From: an uncultured Bacteroidota bacterium
GTDB taxonomy: Bacteria; Bacteroidota; Bacteroidia; AKYH767-A; 2013-40CM-41-45
Direction of reading: 5' to 3'
DNA: 37,448 nt
NCBI GenBank assembly: GCA_937871435.1
Contig: CALMQM010000004.1
Span: 1 to 37,448, forward strand
Both the position numbers and the translations under genes were made by a program. Of the stretch, positions 9,180 through 17,708 are shown in pieces. Below the pieces are notes generated by a model. The model was not told the origin of the DNA. It did not search any database and saw only the letters and a list, made by a program, of their open reading frames with translations. Each line of letters starts with the position of its first letter. Within the stretch, counting starts at the first letter, position 1.

Positions 9180-10142
9180 TCAAAGATTGCTTGTCTTATC
9201 CACTTGATACGAATTTCTGTCGCTGGAACTTCTTGCTATCAACTCGCCTAAAAATCCGGCAAGGAACAATTGAGTACCAAGTATCATAGAAGTAAGTGCA
9301 ATGTAAAATGATGGACGTTCAGTAAGTAAACGTGCAGGGAGGTTGGTATAGACATGGTACAATTTGCTCACTCCCAGATAAGCCGCTGTGATAAACCCAA
9401 TCATAAACATGATTGAACCAAACAAGCCGAACAAATGCATGGGTCTCTTTCCAAAGCGGGAGACAAAGGTGATAGAAAGTAAATCAAGGAAACCATTAAC
9501 AAATCGCTCGAGACCGAATTTGGTAACTCCGTACTTGCGGGCTCTGTGTTCAACAACCTTCTCACCTATTTTAGTAAATCCGGCCCATTTGGCAAGCACT
9601 GGAATATAGCGATGCATTTCACCATACACTTCAATGCTCTTCACGACATCTTTTCTGTACGATTTCAACCCGCAATTAAAGTCATGCAAATTGTGAATGC
9701 CGGACATTTTTCGTGTAGTCCAGTTGAAGAATTTACTTGGAATAGTTTTCGAAACCGGATCATAACGTTTCTTCTTCCAGCCTGATATCAAATCAAATCC
9801 ACCATGCCGTATCAGTGTATACAACTCCGGTATTTCATCCGGACTATCCTGCAGGTCAGCATCCATGGTAATTACAACATCTCCTTTTGTCATGGAAAAT
9901 CCTTCATTCAAAGCTGCTGATTTTCCATAATTCCGTCTGAACCGAATACCTCTTGCATTGGGATTTTCTTTTCCTAACTGCTCGATTAACTCCCAGGATT
10001 TATCCTTACTGCCATCATCAACAAAAATGATTTCATAGGAATAATTATTCGCCTGCATGACCCGCACAATCCAGTCGTGCAATTCACGAAGCGATTCGTC
10101 TTCGTTAAATAAAGGAATGACTACCGATATATCCACTTTCAC
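9180..10142 (-). CDS. Glycosyltransferase family 2 with two C-terminal membrane helices (DPM1/GtrB-like), GTG start
   Basis: The catalytic GT-A domain is at the N-terminus: ISVVIPLFNEDESL, FVDDGSKDKS, and DADLQDSPDEIPEL containing the metal-binding DxD. Two membrane helices lie at about residues 230-255 and 275-302. This is the architecture of enzymes that put a sugar onto a polyprenyl phosphate carrier at the inner membrane (polyprenol-phosphate mannosyl/glucosyltransferases). The start is GTG, four bases after the DUF4199 stop; a second GTG two codons on is also possible. Together with the GT4 gene it forms a small glycosylation module. Confidence 0.9.
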   Translation of the reverse strand: MKVDISVVIPLFNEDESLRELHDWIVRVMQANNYSYEIIFVDDGSKDKSWELIEQLGKENPNARGIRFRRNYGKSAALNEGFSMTKGDVVITMDADLQDSPDEIPELYTLIRHGGFDLISGWKKKRYDPVSKTIPSKFFNWTTRKMSGIHNLHDFNCGLKSYRKDVVKSIEVYGEMHRYIPVLAKWAGFTKIGEKVVEHRARKYGVTKFGLERFVNGFLDLLSITFVSRFGKRPMHLFGLFGSIMFMIGFITAAYLGVSKLYHVYTNLPARLLTERPSFYIALTSMILGTQLFLAGFLGELIARSSSDRNSYQVDKTSNL

Positions 10143-10146
10143 TTAA

Positions 10147-10683
10147 TTACCCGATGCTGTTTGTTCCGAATGGATTTTGTTCTTTCTTCAAAAAGATGGA
10201 AGTAATGAGTGAAAAAATGAACCCGATAAAGGCACTTCCTACAATTGAAAATATAAACAACCAGGTTGGCGTCATGAATTTTTTTGTGTAATCCATCGCC
10301 ACCGCAATCTGATCTTCTGACATTCCCTGATCCATCAATTGTTGCTGCGACATATCAAGAATTTTCTGTGTCATTTCAGGAGCAATGAAAGTAAAAAACA
10401 ACAAGGTAAATGCTCCGGTAATCACTCCACCAAAAATCGAAATCAACGTACCTGTGCCCAGTGCTTTACCATAACCGATAAAACCACCGAGATCCGTATC
10501 ACGATAACTTTTGGTTCCGGCAACTATAAATGCAATTAACAATAACCAGCCGATGTATTGTGGTGCTTTGGATTTAACATCCGTATTCATAAAATAAAAC
10601 AGCAACATCACTACAGCTGAAGCAAGTCCATACATCAGTCCATAAGTCATTGCAACTTTCGTTTGCGAGCGAGGGTTTTCCAT
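10147..10683 (-). CDS. DUF4199 four-helix membrane protein
   Basis: The 178-residue protein has four hydrophobic segments: about 12-30, 39-57, 73-98 and 137-163. It matches the DUF4199 pattern, including an N-terminal MTYGLMYGLASA and GGFIGYGKALGTG between helices 2 and 3. A polar region between helices 3 and 4 (about 99-136) carries the QQLMDQGMSEDQI segment. No function is known for the family. It is the first gene of the operon DUF4199-GT2-GT4-DUF5686 and has a strong promoter match 23 bp upstream, so its expression is tied to the glycosyltransferases. Confidence 0.82.
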   Translation of the reverse strand: MENPRSQTKVAMTYGLMYGLASAVVMLLFYFMNTDVKSKAPQYIGWLLLIAFIVAGTKSYRDTDLGGFIGYGKALGTGTLISIFGGVITGAFTLLFFTFIAPEMTQKILDMSQQQLMDQGMSEDQIAVAMDYTKKFMTPTWLFIFSIVGSAFIGFIFSLITSIFLKKEQNPFGTNSIG

Positions 10684-10705
10684 GTTTTTTTAGTTCAGAT
10701 GATTG

Positions 10706-10736
10706 CAAACCTACATGAATTCCAGCAATAGGCAAA
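10706..10736 (-). promoter_or_regulatory. Bacteroidota-type promoter of the DUF4199-GT2-GT4-DUF5686 operon
   Basis: On the minus strand TTTG (10733-10736) is followed after 19 bp by TAGGTTTG (10706-10713), an exact match to the consensus and the same -7 octamer as at the TonB-domain gene. The predicted start is near 10701, giving a leader of about 17 nt. Confidence 0.7.
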
Positions 10737-10843
10737 AGAAATTAGAATACACAACGAGCTAATTTTAAACATCAAGTTCTTGCCAATCATAAGGTTGTCA
10801 TTCACTCTAATATAATCAGCTTTTTTTAAAGTAGCTGACAAAT

Positions 10844-10877
10844 TTTGGTGATTATTCTCTGCGAATGTTTACTTTTG
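10844..10877 (+). promoter_or_regulatory. Promoter of the SRP RNA gene
   Basis: TTTG (10844-10847), a 22-bp spacer and TACTTTTG (10870-10877). Five bases after the -7 box comes G10882, the first base of the SRP RNA closing helix, so this site gives a useful spacing ruler for other promoters in the window. Confidence 0.75.
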
Positions 10878-10879
10878 CC

Positions 10880-10985
10880 CCGGGTAAGTCCTATACGACC
10901 AGCTCCTGCCAACCTCCCCAGGCCGGGAACGGAGCAAGGATACGCGGTTGAGCGGTGCGATATAGTCAGCTTACCCATTTTTTGT
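10880..10985 (+). ncRNA. ffs: Signal recognition particle RNA, small bacterial (4.5S) type
   Basis: The ends pair as GGGTAAG (10882-10888) with CTTACCC (10970-10976). The middle (about 10918-10940) has the conserved domain IV hairpin: CCAGGCC, a GGAA-type tetraloop within GGGAAC, then GGAGCAAGG, containing the asymmetric AGCA bulge that binds Ffh. At about 100 nt without an Alu domain it is the small form. The closing helix runs straight into ATTTTTTG (from 10977), so it probably acts as its own terminator. Confidence 0.9.
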
Positions 10986-11206
10986 GCCCAATATTTTTTG
11001 TATGTATTTGATATACAATATATTAAATAGTTAATTTCAAATTGTCATCTCGGTGTTCATTAAAAGTAAAATCTGATCCGGTTCAGAATCTTCTGGTTTA
11101 CGATCATATCAAAATCTGTCTTAAAAAAAATAAAAGACAGGATACTACAGGGATAAAATAGACTAATTTTGGCCTTCATTGATCCACTCAAATTAAATCA
11201 ATCCTC
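10986..11206. other. Intergenic region between SRP RNA and the aldolase gene
   Basis: AT-rich and without a credible reading frame. It holds a 7-bp inverted repeat (CTGTCTT 11116-11122 with AAGACAG 11134-11140) and a -7-like box, TAATTTTG at 11164-11171, about 36 bp before the aldolase ATG. No matching TTTG is found 18-22 bp further up, so the promoter is only half supported. Confidence 0.45.
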
Positions 11207-11875
11207 ATGAAATTCTTCATTGATACCGCGAACTTGTCACAAATAAAAGAAGCCGAAGATCTGGGTGTGCTGGATGGTGTAACAACCAATCCTTCTCTCA
11301 TGGCGAAAGAAGGAATAACCGGACAAGACAATATACTCAAACATTATGTAGACATCTGCAACATCGTAACCGGTGATGTCAGTGCGGAAGTTATTTCCAC
11401 AGACTATAAAGGTATCATCGCGGAAGGAGAAATGCTGGCTTCCTTGCACAAACAAATTGTGGTCAAGGTTCCCATGATCAAAGATGGTGTAAAAGCTCTG
11501 AAATATTTTTCAGGAAAAGGAATTAAGACAAATTGCACATTGGTATTCTCAGCAGGCCAGGCATTGCTGGCAGCCAAAGCAGGTGCAACGTATGTTTCTC
11601 CTTTCTTAGGAAGACTGGATGACATCAACCAGGACGGAATGGATTTGATCCATCAGATCGTTCACATTTATCAAACCTATGATTTCGGAACACAGGTTCT
11701 CGCTGCATCAATCCGCAGCCCATTACACATTGTAAAATGTGCAGAAGCAGGAGCCGATGTTGCTACATGTCCGCTTTCAGCAATTCTTGATTTACTGAAA
11801 CATCCTTTAACTGATATCGGCCTCGCTAAATTTCTCGCTGATGCGAAAAAATTTACTGATGTTGCCGTAAAATAA
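11207..11875 (+). CDS. fsa: Fructose-6-phosphate aldolase / transaldolase (FSA-TalC family)
   Basis: At 222 residues this is the short, single-barrel form of transaldolase. It begins [10 protein letters not shown], with DGVTTNPSL at 23-31 and the Schiff-base lysine at residue 87 in [29 protein letters not shown] and [11 protein letters not shown] follow as expected. The enzyme would interconvert fructose 6-phosphate with dihydroxyacetone and glyceraldehyde 3-phosphate, or act as a transaldolase in the pentose phosphate pathway; the two activities cannot be separated by eye. It is probably monocistronic, with 115 bp to the next gene. Confidence 0.93.
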   Translation: MKFFIDTANLSQIKEAEDLGVLDGVTTNPSLMAKEGITGQDNILKHYVDICNIVTGDVSAEVISTDYKGIIAEGEMLASLHKQIVVKVPMIKDGVKALKYFSGKGIKTNCTLVFSAGQALLAAKAGATYVSPFLGRLDDINQDGMDLIHQIVHIYQTYDFGTQVLAASIRSPLHIVKCAEAGADVATCPLSAILDLLKHPLTDIGLAKFLADAKKFTDVAVK

Positions 11876-11990
11876 TCAGTTGACCATTGCGGAATCATGC
11901 CTTAGTTTGAGATCAATTTTGTTTCTCGACATCTGCAAATTGTTGCTTCCAGATTAACACCGGTAATTTTTCCATGCATAAATTTATCTC

Positions 11991-12608
11991 ATGCTCTTAA
12001 AAATTTTTCCGGAAAATATCAATGATCGCTACATCGACCGGGCGGTAAAATTATTGCGTGAAGGCGGTGTGGTAGTCATACCTACCGATACGATTTACGC
12101 TCTCGCTTGCGATATTAAAAGAAGCGATGCATTTGAAAGAATTTGTCAAATCAAACAGGTGAAGGTCGACAAGGCTAATTTCTCATTCATCTGTTACGAC
12201 CTGAGTAACATTTCGGATTTTACTAAACCTTTCAGCACTTCTGTTTTCAGGTTGATGAAAAATTGCTTGCCGGGACCTTTTACTTTCATCCTGAATGCCA
12301 ACAATAATGTCCCGACCATTTTTAAATCCAATAAAAAAACAATTGGTATTCGTGTGCCTGACAATGCAATCACCAGACGATTGGTTCAGGAGCTTGGAAA
12401 TCCTATCATGGTAACGACAATTCCGGGAGGAGCTGATATCACGAATTATTCAACCGATCCTTTGGAAATTGATGCGCACATTGGAGAAAGGGTTGATCTT
12501 GTAATCGATGGTGGTTCCAGTGAATTAGAACCTTCTACAATCATAGATTGTACAGAAAACGATCCTTTCATTATTCGTCAGGGAAAAGGAAAAGTAGACA
12601 TTATTTAA
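11991..12608 (+). CDS. YrdC-domain protein of the YciO/TsaC (threonylcarbamoyl-AMP synthase) family
   Basis: The 205 residues are one YrdC domain: GGVVVIPTDTIYALACDI, ERICQIKQ, then FRLMKNCLPGPFTFIL, KTIGIRVPDN and STIIDCT. In TsaC/Sua5 this domain makes threonylcarbamoyl-AMP for the universal t6A37 tRNA modification. The length, the NFSFICYDLSNIS segment and the RLMKN segment resemble E. coli YciO more than TsaC. YciO is a related protein with a less clear role, so either a true t6A enzyme or a paralogue is possible; the rest of the genome would decide. It converges on nnr with only 6 bp between stop codons. Confidence 0.87.
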   Translation: MLLKIFPENINDRYIDRAVKLLREGGVVVIPTDTIYALACDIKRSDAFERICQIKQVKVDKANFSFICYDLSNISDFTKPFSTSVFRLMKNCLPGPFTFILNANNNVPTIFKSNKKTIGIRVPDNAITRRLVQELGNPIMVTTIPGGADITNYSTDPLEIDAHIGERVDLVIDGGSSELEPSTIIDCTENDPFIIRQGKGKVDII

Positions 12609-12614
12609 ACTTTT

Positions 12615-14129
12615 TCAGGATCTCCTCAGGCACTCCTGAATTGCCAACGGTAAATACCGGATGAGATCTGAAGGCAGCATGCTCAACTCTGTTCTTCTTT
12701 TCGCTGCTTCATCACCTGATTTTCCATGCAGAAATACTCCCACACGTGCAGCATCCAAAGGAGCTATTCCCTGAGCAAGCAATCCAACGAGAATTCCTGT
12801 AAGAACATCCCCGCTCCCTCCTCGTGCCATTCCCGGATTGCCGGTTGAATTGAACCAAACATTCCCATCCGGACCTGCAATACAGGTATGTGCACCTTTC
12901 AGGACTACTATTACTTTGTATTGTTTAGCAAAATTTATCTGCAATTGCATTCTCTCAAAATCGTCATTCGTTTCTTTCGTCAATCTTGAAAACTCTTTTA
13001 CGTGCGGAGTGAGAATGGAATTTTCGGGAATATATTCCAGCCAATCCTTATGCTGCGATAGCAGGTTTAGAGCATCCGCATCCAATACAACAGGTTTTCT
13101 GAAGGAATACAACAGGTGACGAAGCGTTTCCCATGTTTCCGGATTTGTGCCAATACCGGGACCAATACCAATCGTACTATAAGGAGAAAAGTCTGGAAGT
13201 GCGGTGATAATATCGGTATTACTGTCAAGTGAAACCATTGCTTCAGGACATGTACTTTGAATAATCGTTTCGCCACAAGCCGGAATATGCACGGTTAACA
13301 TCCCTGTACCAGAACGGAGACAGGCTTTTACTGCTAACACTGCGGCACCCATCTTTCCTCTGCTTCCGGTAATCAGAAGCGAATGACCAAAATTACCTTT
13401 GTGAGAAAATTTCTCCCTTGCCGGAATTAATCTGCTTGCCTCACGAAGTGTGAAATAATTCCATGGACTTGTTTGTTGACGAATAAATTGTGAATGAAGT
13501 TTGATGTCCATTACAACCCACTCCCCTGCAAATTTTCCCGATCCCGGGAACATAAAGCATAATTTAGGAAATTGAAAAGTTAATGTAATATCCGCTTTTA
13601 CTTTTGAAGCTTGCTCAGGAGTAGTTTTATCTGCAAACAATCCGGATGGAATATCAATGGATACAACTCCGGCTTCGGAAGAATTGATGTGATCAATAAG
13701 TTCTGCAGCCAATCCGGAAACAGGACGATTTAATCCGCTTCCAAATAGCGCATCGAGAACAACTGAATTTCCGGCTATAAATGGAAACTCAGATTTATTC
13801 GTAATGGATGTGATTGATTTTTGGTCTAATTGCATCAACCGTTTGTGATTTAAAGCAAAATCACCGCTAGGCTTTTCAGATATCTGAAGACAGAATACTT
13901 TAACAGTGTAACCTGAATGCATCAGCATTCTTGCAATCGCCAATCCATCTCCCCCGTTATTTCCCGGTCCACAGAATACAACAAAAGGTATTTCGGTCCT
14001 GAATTTCTTTTCCAACCATTCACAACAAACACCTGCAGCTCTTTCCATCAAATCAATGGATGCAATTGGTTCATGTTCGATTGTGTATAGATCAGCTAAC
14101 CGTATTTGTTCTGTCGACAGAATTTTCAT
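12615..14129 (-). CDS. nnr: Bifunctional NAD(P)H-hydrate repair enzyme (epimerase + ADP/ATP-dependent dehydratase)
   Basis: The N-terminal YjeF_N epimerase domain (about 1-215) has FCGPGNNGGDGLAIARML. The C-terminal dehydratase domain (about 225-500) has GSRGKMGAAVL, IGIGPGIG, LDADALN and the nucleotide-binding GNPGMARGGSGDVLTGIL. The enzyme repairs hydrated NADH and NADPH, the epimerase part converting R to S forms. I place the start at the ATG at 14129, three codons inside the longest frame (14138), because the family begins near KILSTEQIR and a TAAATTTG box (14136-14143) overlaps the upstream ATG. It is the last gene of the nusB operon, 49 bp from the exonuclease stop. Confidence 0.93.
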   Translation of the reverse strand: MKILSTEQIRLADLYTIEHEPIASIDLMERAAGVCCEWLEKKFRTEIPFVVFCGPGNNGGDGLAIARMLMHSGYTVKVFCLQISEKPSGDFALNHKRLMQLDQKSITSITNKSEFPFIAGNSVVLDALFGSGLNRPVSGLAAELIDHINSSEAGVVSIDIPSGLFADKTTPEQASKVKADITLTFQFPKLCFMFPGSGKFAGEWVVMDIKLHSQFIRQQTSPWNYFTLREASRLIPAREKFSHKGNFGHSLLITGSRGKMGAAVLAVKACLRSGTGMLTVHIPACGETIIQSTCPEAMVSLDSNTDIITALPDFSPYSTIGIGPGIGTNPETWETLRHLLYSFRKPVVLDADALNLLSQHKDWLEYIPENSILTPHVKEFSRLTKETNDDFERMQLQINFAKQYKVIVVLKGAHTCIAGPDGNVWFNSTGNPGMARGGSGDVLTGILVGLLAQGIAPLDAARVGVFLHGKSGDEAAKRRTELSMLPSDLIRYLPLAIQECLRRS

Positions 14130-14178
14130 GACATACAAATTTAAACCATTGAAAACCTGAAGAAATTTCAGTCTTAAT

Positions 14179-15129
14179 TCAACGGTGCAACAATGTTACT
14201 TCAATTCCGCTTGAATTCAAATGACTTTTGAGAGCAGAACCATCGCCGTGCACAGTATAAATCTTTCTGGCTCCGGTCTTTTCTATGAGAGTTAACACAT
14301 CATTCCAGTCTGCATGATCACTGATTGACAGTACTTCATCACATCGATGATTTGGTTTTGACCAACCTGTTGCAAAATATCTGATTACAGATTTATTTCT
14401 CGAATATCTGGAAAACTGATTGGGAGGCAGGATACATATTCCATGATCACCATTCATGAATTCCTGCTTCGAATAGGGCTGCCATTCACCTAATGAAAAA
14501 CCATAATTTTCGTAAATACGGTGATAGGAATGCAAATCCGAATGCACAAATATTCTCTTCCCGGGACAATGATCAGAAAGCAATCTAGTAATCCGTTGCG
14601 CTTTTCCAATGGCATAGGCTCCAAGTAAAATATTCCCGGAGCACTTATTGAGTTTATTCATCTGCTCTGCCGGTTCAGGATGATTGTAAACAGGATCTGC
14701 AAATGTCGTTTCAGTTATTAAATATTCGCATGAAACAAATTCAAATGCTTCACAACTATCATCTTTCTGAAGCTTAAAATCTCCGGTGTACAAATATCTC
14801 TCGCCATTGTATTCCATTAACACCTGCGCGCTGCCTAACATATGTCCGGCCGGATAAAAAGATAATTTAACCTCATTGAGAACAACAGTCTCCTTGTAAT
14901 TCAACGTTACAAATTCCGAGAGATTAGATTTCCGAAATCTTCTTTGCATCAGGGAAATTGTAGGTGCTGTCGCATAAATAGTTTTACTGTTTGGAACCGC
15001 ATGATCACCATGAGCATGGGATATCACTGCGCGGTTAACCGGCTTTGACGGATCGAGGTAAAAATCTCCGGGAACACAATACAATCCATGGGAAGATTGT
15101 ACAAGAAAATTATTCACCGAATCGTGCAT
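14179..15129 (-). CDS. Metallo-beta-lactamase-fold exonuclease, DNA ligase-associated type
   Basis: The 316-residue protein has the metal-binding HxHxDH motif at 38-43 (SHAHGDHA), then AGHMLGSAQVLMEY and YTGDFKLQKD with later metal ligands, and a C-terminal SISDHADW and YTVHGDG. This is the CPSF/beta-CASP-like group that includes the putative exonuclease usually encoded beside an ATP-dependent DNA ligase and a DEXH helicase in bacteria. Neither partner is in this window; here it sits between coaE (13 bp upstream) and nnr. A role in DNA end processing is inferred from the family, not shown. Confidence 0.82.
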   Translation of the reverse strand: MHDSVNNFLVQSSHGLYCVPGDFYLDPSKPVNRAVISHAHGDHAVPNSKTIYATAPTISLMQRRFRKSNLSEFVTLNYKETVVLNEVKLSFYPAGHMLGSAQVLMEYNGERYLYTGDFKLQKDDSCEAFEFVSCEYLITETTFADPVYNHPEPAEQMNKLNKCSGNILLGAYAIGKAQRITRLLSDHCPGKRIFVHSDLHSYHRIYENYGFSLGEWQPYSKQEFMNGDHGICILPPNQFSRYSRNKSVIRYFATGWSKPNHRCDEVLSISDHADWNDVLTLIEKTGARKIYTVHGDGSALKSHLNSSGIEVTLLHR

Positions 15130-15142
15130 GAGTTCTGGAAAA

Positions 15143-15733
15143 TCAAAGAGAACGAATCAAGGTATCATGAATGGTCAACACCTGAGGAATCACTAATTCC
15201 TTTTCATCATTGCTGATAATAAAATCACTTTTATCTGTCTTTTCCTGATCACTGCTTTGTTTATCAATAATCACTTCCACTTCTGCCTTGGATTTCCTGT
15301 CTCGCTCTCTCACCCTTTGTATCCGAAGTTCTCTTGGTGAAACCACAGTTATTATCTTATCGCAATCAGCATTCGCTCCGCTTTCAAATAAAATTGCAGC
15401 CTCCTTAATTACATAAGGAACGTTTTCCTGTTTTTTTACCCAGGATTGAAAATCAGATCTGACAAGCGGATGAACGAGAGCATTTAAAGCTTTGAGTTTC
15501 TCTGTGTCCTTGAAGACGATCTCAGATAATTTTTTTCTGTCCAACTTCCCACTGGAATCGAATACATCTTCGGCAATTTGTTTCTTCACAGCTGCTCTCA
15601 GTTCCGGATATTTATCGTATAAAAGTTTTGCTTCCGCATCAGCATCATACACCGGAACTCCCAATTGTCTGAAAATCGTGCAAACAACAGATTTACCGCT
15701 TCCAATTCCCCCGGTGATGCCTACGACTTTCAT
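15143..15733 (-). CDS. coaE: Dephospho-CoA kinase
   Basis: The 196-residue P-loop kinase catalyses the last step of coenzyme A synthesis. The Walker A motif is at residues 8-15 (GGIGSGKS), the substrate-side VYDAD follows at about 29-33, then LVHPLVR and REAAILFESG-like VIKEAAILFESG, and RVRERDRKS in the lid. Its ATG overlaps the stop of the ybbR-like gene by 4 bp, so the two are translationally coupled. Confidence 0.95.
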   Translation of the reverse strand: MKVVGITGGIGSGKSVVCTIFRQLGVPVYDADAEAKLLYDKYPELRAAVKKQIAEDVFDSSGKLDRKKLSEIVFKDTEKLKALNALVHPLVRSDFQSWVKKQENVPYVIKEAAILFESGANADCDKIITVVSPRELRIQRVRERDRKSKAEVEVIIDKQSSDQEKTDKSDFIISNDEKELVIPQVLTIHDTLIRSL

Positions 15734-16749
15734 TTTTTACGTAAAATATAATCTACTTTTTCCGGTTCAATAAAAATCGCCCTTACAAATGAAGGAGCTG
15801 TCATCAACTGTATTTTCAATTTTGCGGGAGGATCTTCCCGCAATACACCGGCATCTACTACCGCATCAAATTGTCCCGCATTTACATCATTGTATTTACT
15901 CAATGCAACCTGATAACGCACAGTGATTTTATCCGGAAAAGTTTTGAGCGAATATCCAGTCTCAACATTCATCGGATGAACGGAAACTTCTGTTCTGCCT
16001 TCGGTAAATTTTTCTACCGGAACCTTCACAACAACGGACTCTGTTTCAAAGGTGAGAAGTTTATTCCCGGTCAAACCAATAGTCTTATAAACCGGTGCTT
16101 TTACATCTGTCAAACGGAGTCTTTCGGTTTCAACATATTTCATATTCTGTAAAACAGATGGAGGGCCGGATACGGTTATACTGTCCGGAGCAACAGATAT
16201 ACCGGAAGAAGAATCGTACTGTTTCTCATAGGAAATGTCAGCATTTAATTTTACCGCCAATCTCCTCTGTATTCTATCACTGAAATTGAATACAATTGAA
16301 TCCGGAGTATATCCAAGAATATTCACTTCATTTCCTAATTGACGGGTAAAATCCGGTGTGAATGAAGCAGTGGCGATAGAAAGAGCATCACTTAAATATT
16401 CCGGATATCCTTGTAATTTACCGGCCACATCTATCTCAATAGCCTTTTTTTGTTTCTGAAAATCATACGACAAAATTTTGAAGCCGGATGTTTTTACCAA
16501 AATTGTAATGTGTTCCGGTAAATCATTCACGACAACTTTTTTTCCGGGAAGATTCTGATAGGAAACCGGAAAGGTCAATTCAGTCGGATACTCATGCGAT
16601 AAACTAATAAGCAGCCAAAAAATACTGGCAATAAAAAAACAGACCGCAATTACAGTCAACCGGCGTTTCAACTTAAGTCGCGTAGCCGGATCCTGATGTG
16701 GTCTGATTTGTGGCGCTTCGTTCACAGGATGCGTTTCTTTACATGTCAA
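15730..16749 (-). CDS. YbbR/CdaR-like membrane-anchored protein
   Basis: A single membrane helix at about residues 32-52 (TVIAVCFFIASIFWLLISL) is followed by an extracytoplasmic region with YbbR-type repeats (for example SITVSGPPSVLQNMKYVET and DKITVRYQVAL). In Firmicutes YbbR/CdaR regulates the diadenylate cyclase CdaA; no cyclase gene is adjacent here, and the Bacteroidota role is unclear. The longest frame starts with TTG at 16749. No in-frame ATG is near, so the start is TTG or possibly GTG at 16725. It lies 39 bp after yajC and overlaps coaE by 4 bp. Confidence 0.82.
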   Translation of the reverse strand: MTCKETHPVNEAPQIRPHQDPATRLKLKRRLTVIAVCFFIASIFWLLISLSHEYPTELTFPVSYQNLPGKKVVVNDLPEHITILVKTSGFKILSYDFQKQKKAIEIDVAGKLQGYPEYLSDALSIATASFTPDFTRQLGNEVNILGYTPDSIVFNFSDRIQRRLAVKLNADISYEKQYDSSSGISVAPDSITVSGPPSVLQNMKYVETERLRLTDVKAPVYKTIGLTGNKLLTFETESVVVKVPVEKFTEGRTEVSVHPMNVETGYSLKTFPDKITVRYQVALSKYNDVNAGQFDAVVDAGVLREDPPAKLKIQLMTAPSFVRAIFIEPEKVDYILRKK

Positions 16750-16788
16750 GTATACAAAAAAGATTCAGCTCCTGAAAAGCTATTGATC

Positions 16789-17109
16789 TTACTTTGCCGG
16801 AGTCTGGTTGTCCAGTGATTTGGTAGCTTCCGCTGAGACAGCAGATTTTTCAACACGTACTTTTACATTCGTATCAATCTCAATCATAAATGTACGGTCA
16901 TTCACCTCAAGAATGCGTCCGTGAATACCACCAATAGTAACTACTTTGGTTCCTTTCGTAAGTGTCTCACGAAATTCTTTTTCCGCCTTTTGCTTTTTTA
17001 CCTGAGGGCGAATCATAAAAAGATAGAACACAACAATAATGGAAACCAGGAATACAATTTGCATAATTCCGCCACCCTGGCCGGAAGCTTGTAAGAGAAT
17101 AGATAACAT
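16789..17109 (-). CDS. yajC: Sec translocase accessory subunit YajC
   Basis: The 106-residue protein has one N-terminal membrane helix (about 17-36, IVFLVSIIVVFYLFMIRPQ) with the family signature FYLFMIRPQVKKQK, then a small cytoplasmic domain with GTKVVTIGGIHGRI. YajC associates with SecDF-YidC at the inner membrane. It sits in the usual Bacteroidota position between a DUF1573 gene and ybbR. Confidence 0.95.
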   Translation of the reverse strand: MLSILLQASGQGGGIMQIVFLVSIIVVFYLFMIRPQVKKQKAEKEFRETLTKGTKVVTIGGIHGRILEVNDRTFMIEIDTNVKVRVEKSAVSAEATKSLDNQTPAK

Positions 17110-17145
17110 GGTATAGGTGTTTTGTTTTGGTAAAAGAAATTAGAA

Positions 17146-17631
17146 TCAGTTGTTTGTCCCGTCAGGCTTTTGAACTTCCGCGAGAATCGTGAGTATATAA
17201 GTATTTGGAATCGTATTGCCGATCAGCGTTATCGTTTTATTCTGATAACCTTCTTTGCCTTCACTGTTGAAAGTAACATTGATAATTCCGCTTTCTCCTG
17301 GTTTAACAGGATCTTTAGGCCATTCAGGTACAGTACATCCGCAACTACCCTGAGCAGCACGAATGATCAGGTCGCCATTTCCGGAATTCGTAAATCGAAA
17401 TGCAAAAGAAACTTTTTCACCCTGCACAATTTTTCCGAAATCATGAACCGTATCATTGAAATGATAGGCCGGAACATTTCCTTTCTGATTCCCGGATGCT
17501 GAAATAGGATTATTCACTACATCCGGATTAATTGCATTTTCCGGAACAGATTGATCTCCTGAACCACAACCAAGAATCATGAGCCAGGAAATGCCTAACA
17601 ACAGAATGATGGATGTCAATTTAATTTTCAT
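17146..17631 (-). CDS. DUF1573 lipoprotein
   Basis: A lipoprotein signal ends in ILGC with the cysteine at residue 22. The mature part (about 55-155) is an immunoglobulin-like DUF1573 domain: HDFGKIVQGEKVSFAFRFTN, then GSCGCTVPEWPK, and GESGIINVTFNS. The family resembles ASH/HYDIN-type sandwich domains and has no assigned function. The gene is the second of the nusB operon, 77 bp after nusB and 36 bp before yajC. Confidence 0.9.
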   Translation of the reverse strand: MKIKLTSIILLLGISWLMILGCGSGDQSVPENAINPDVVNNPISASGNQKGNVPAYHFNDTVHDFGKIVQGEKVSFAFRFTNSGNGDLIIRAAQGSCGCTVPEWPKDPVKPGESGIINVTFNSEGKEGYQNKTITLIGNTIPNTYILTILAEVQKPDGTNN

Positions 17632-17708
17632 TTCTTATGTTTTGATTTTTAAAAGATGAATATGAATCAATCTCAGGATTTTTGAAAACAGAATTATACT
17701 ATCATGGA

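Noticed and set aside
12614..12640. 7-bp hairpin (TTCAGGA/TCCTGAA) at the junction of the convergent YciO-like and nnr genes
   Set aside because: No T-run on either strand and it lies in nnr coding sequence; not supported as a terminator.
14136..14143. TAAATTTG box before nnr as an internal promoter
   Set aside because: It matches the -7 consensus, but no -33 box is present and nnr is within an operon; used only as weak support for the start choice.
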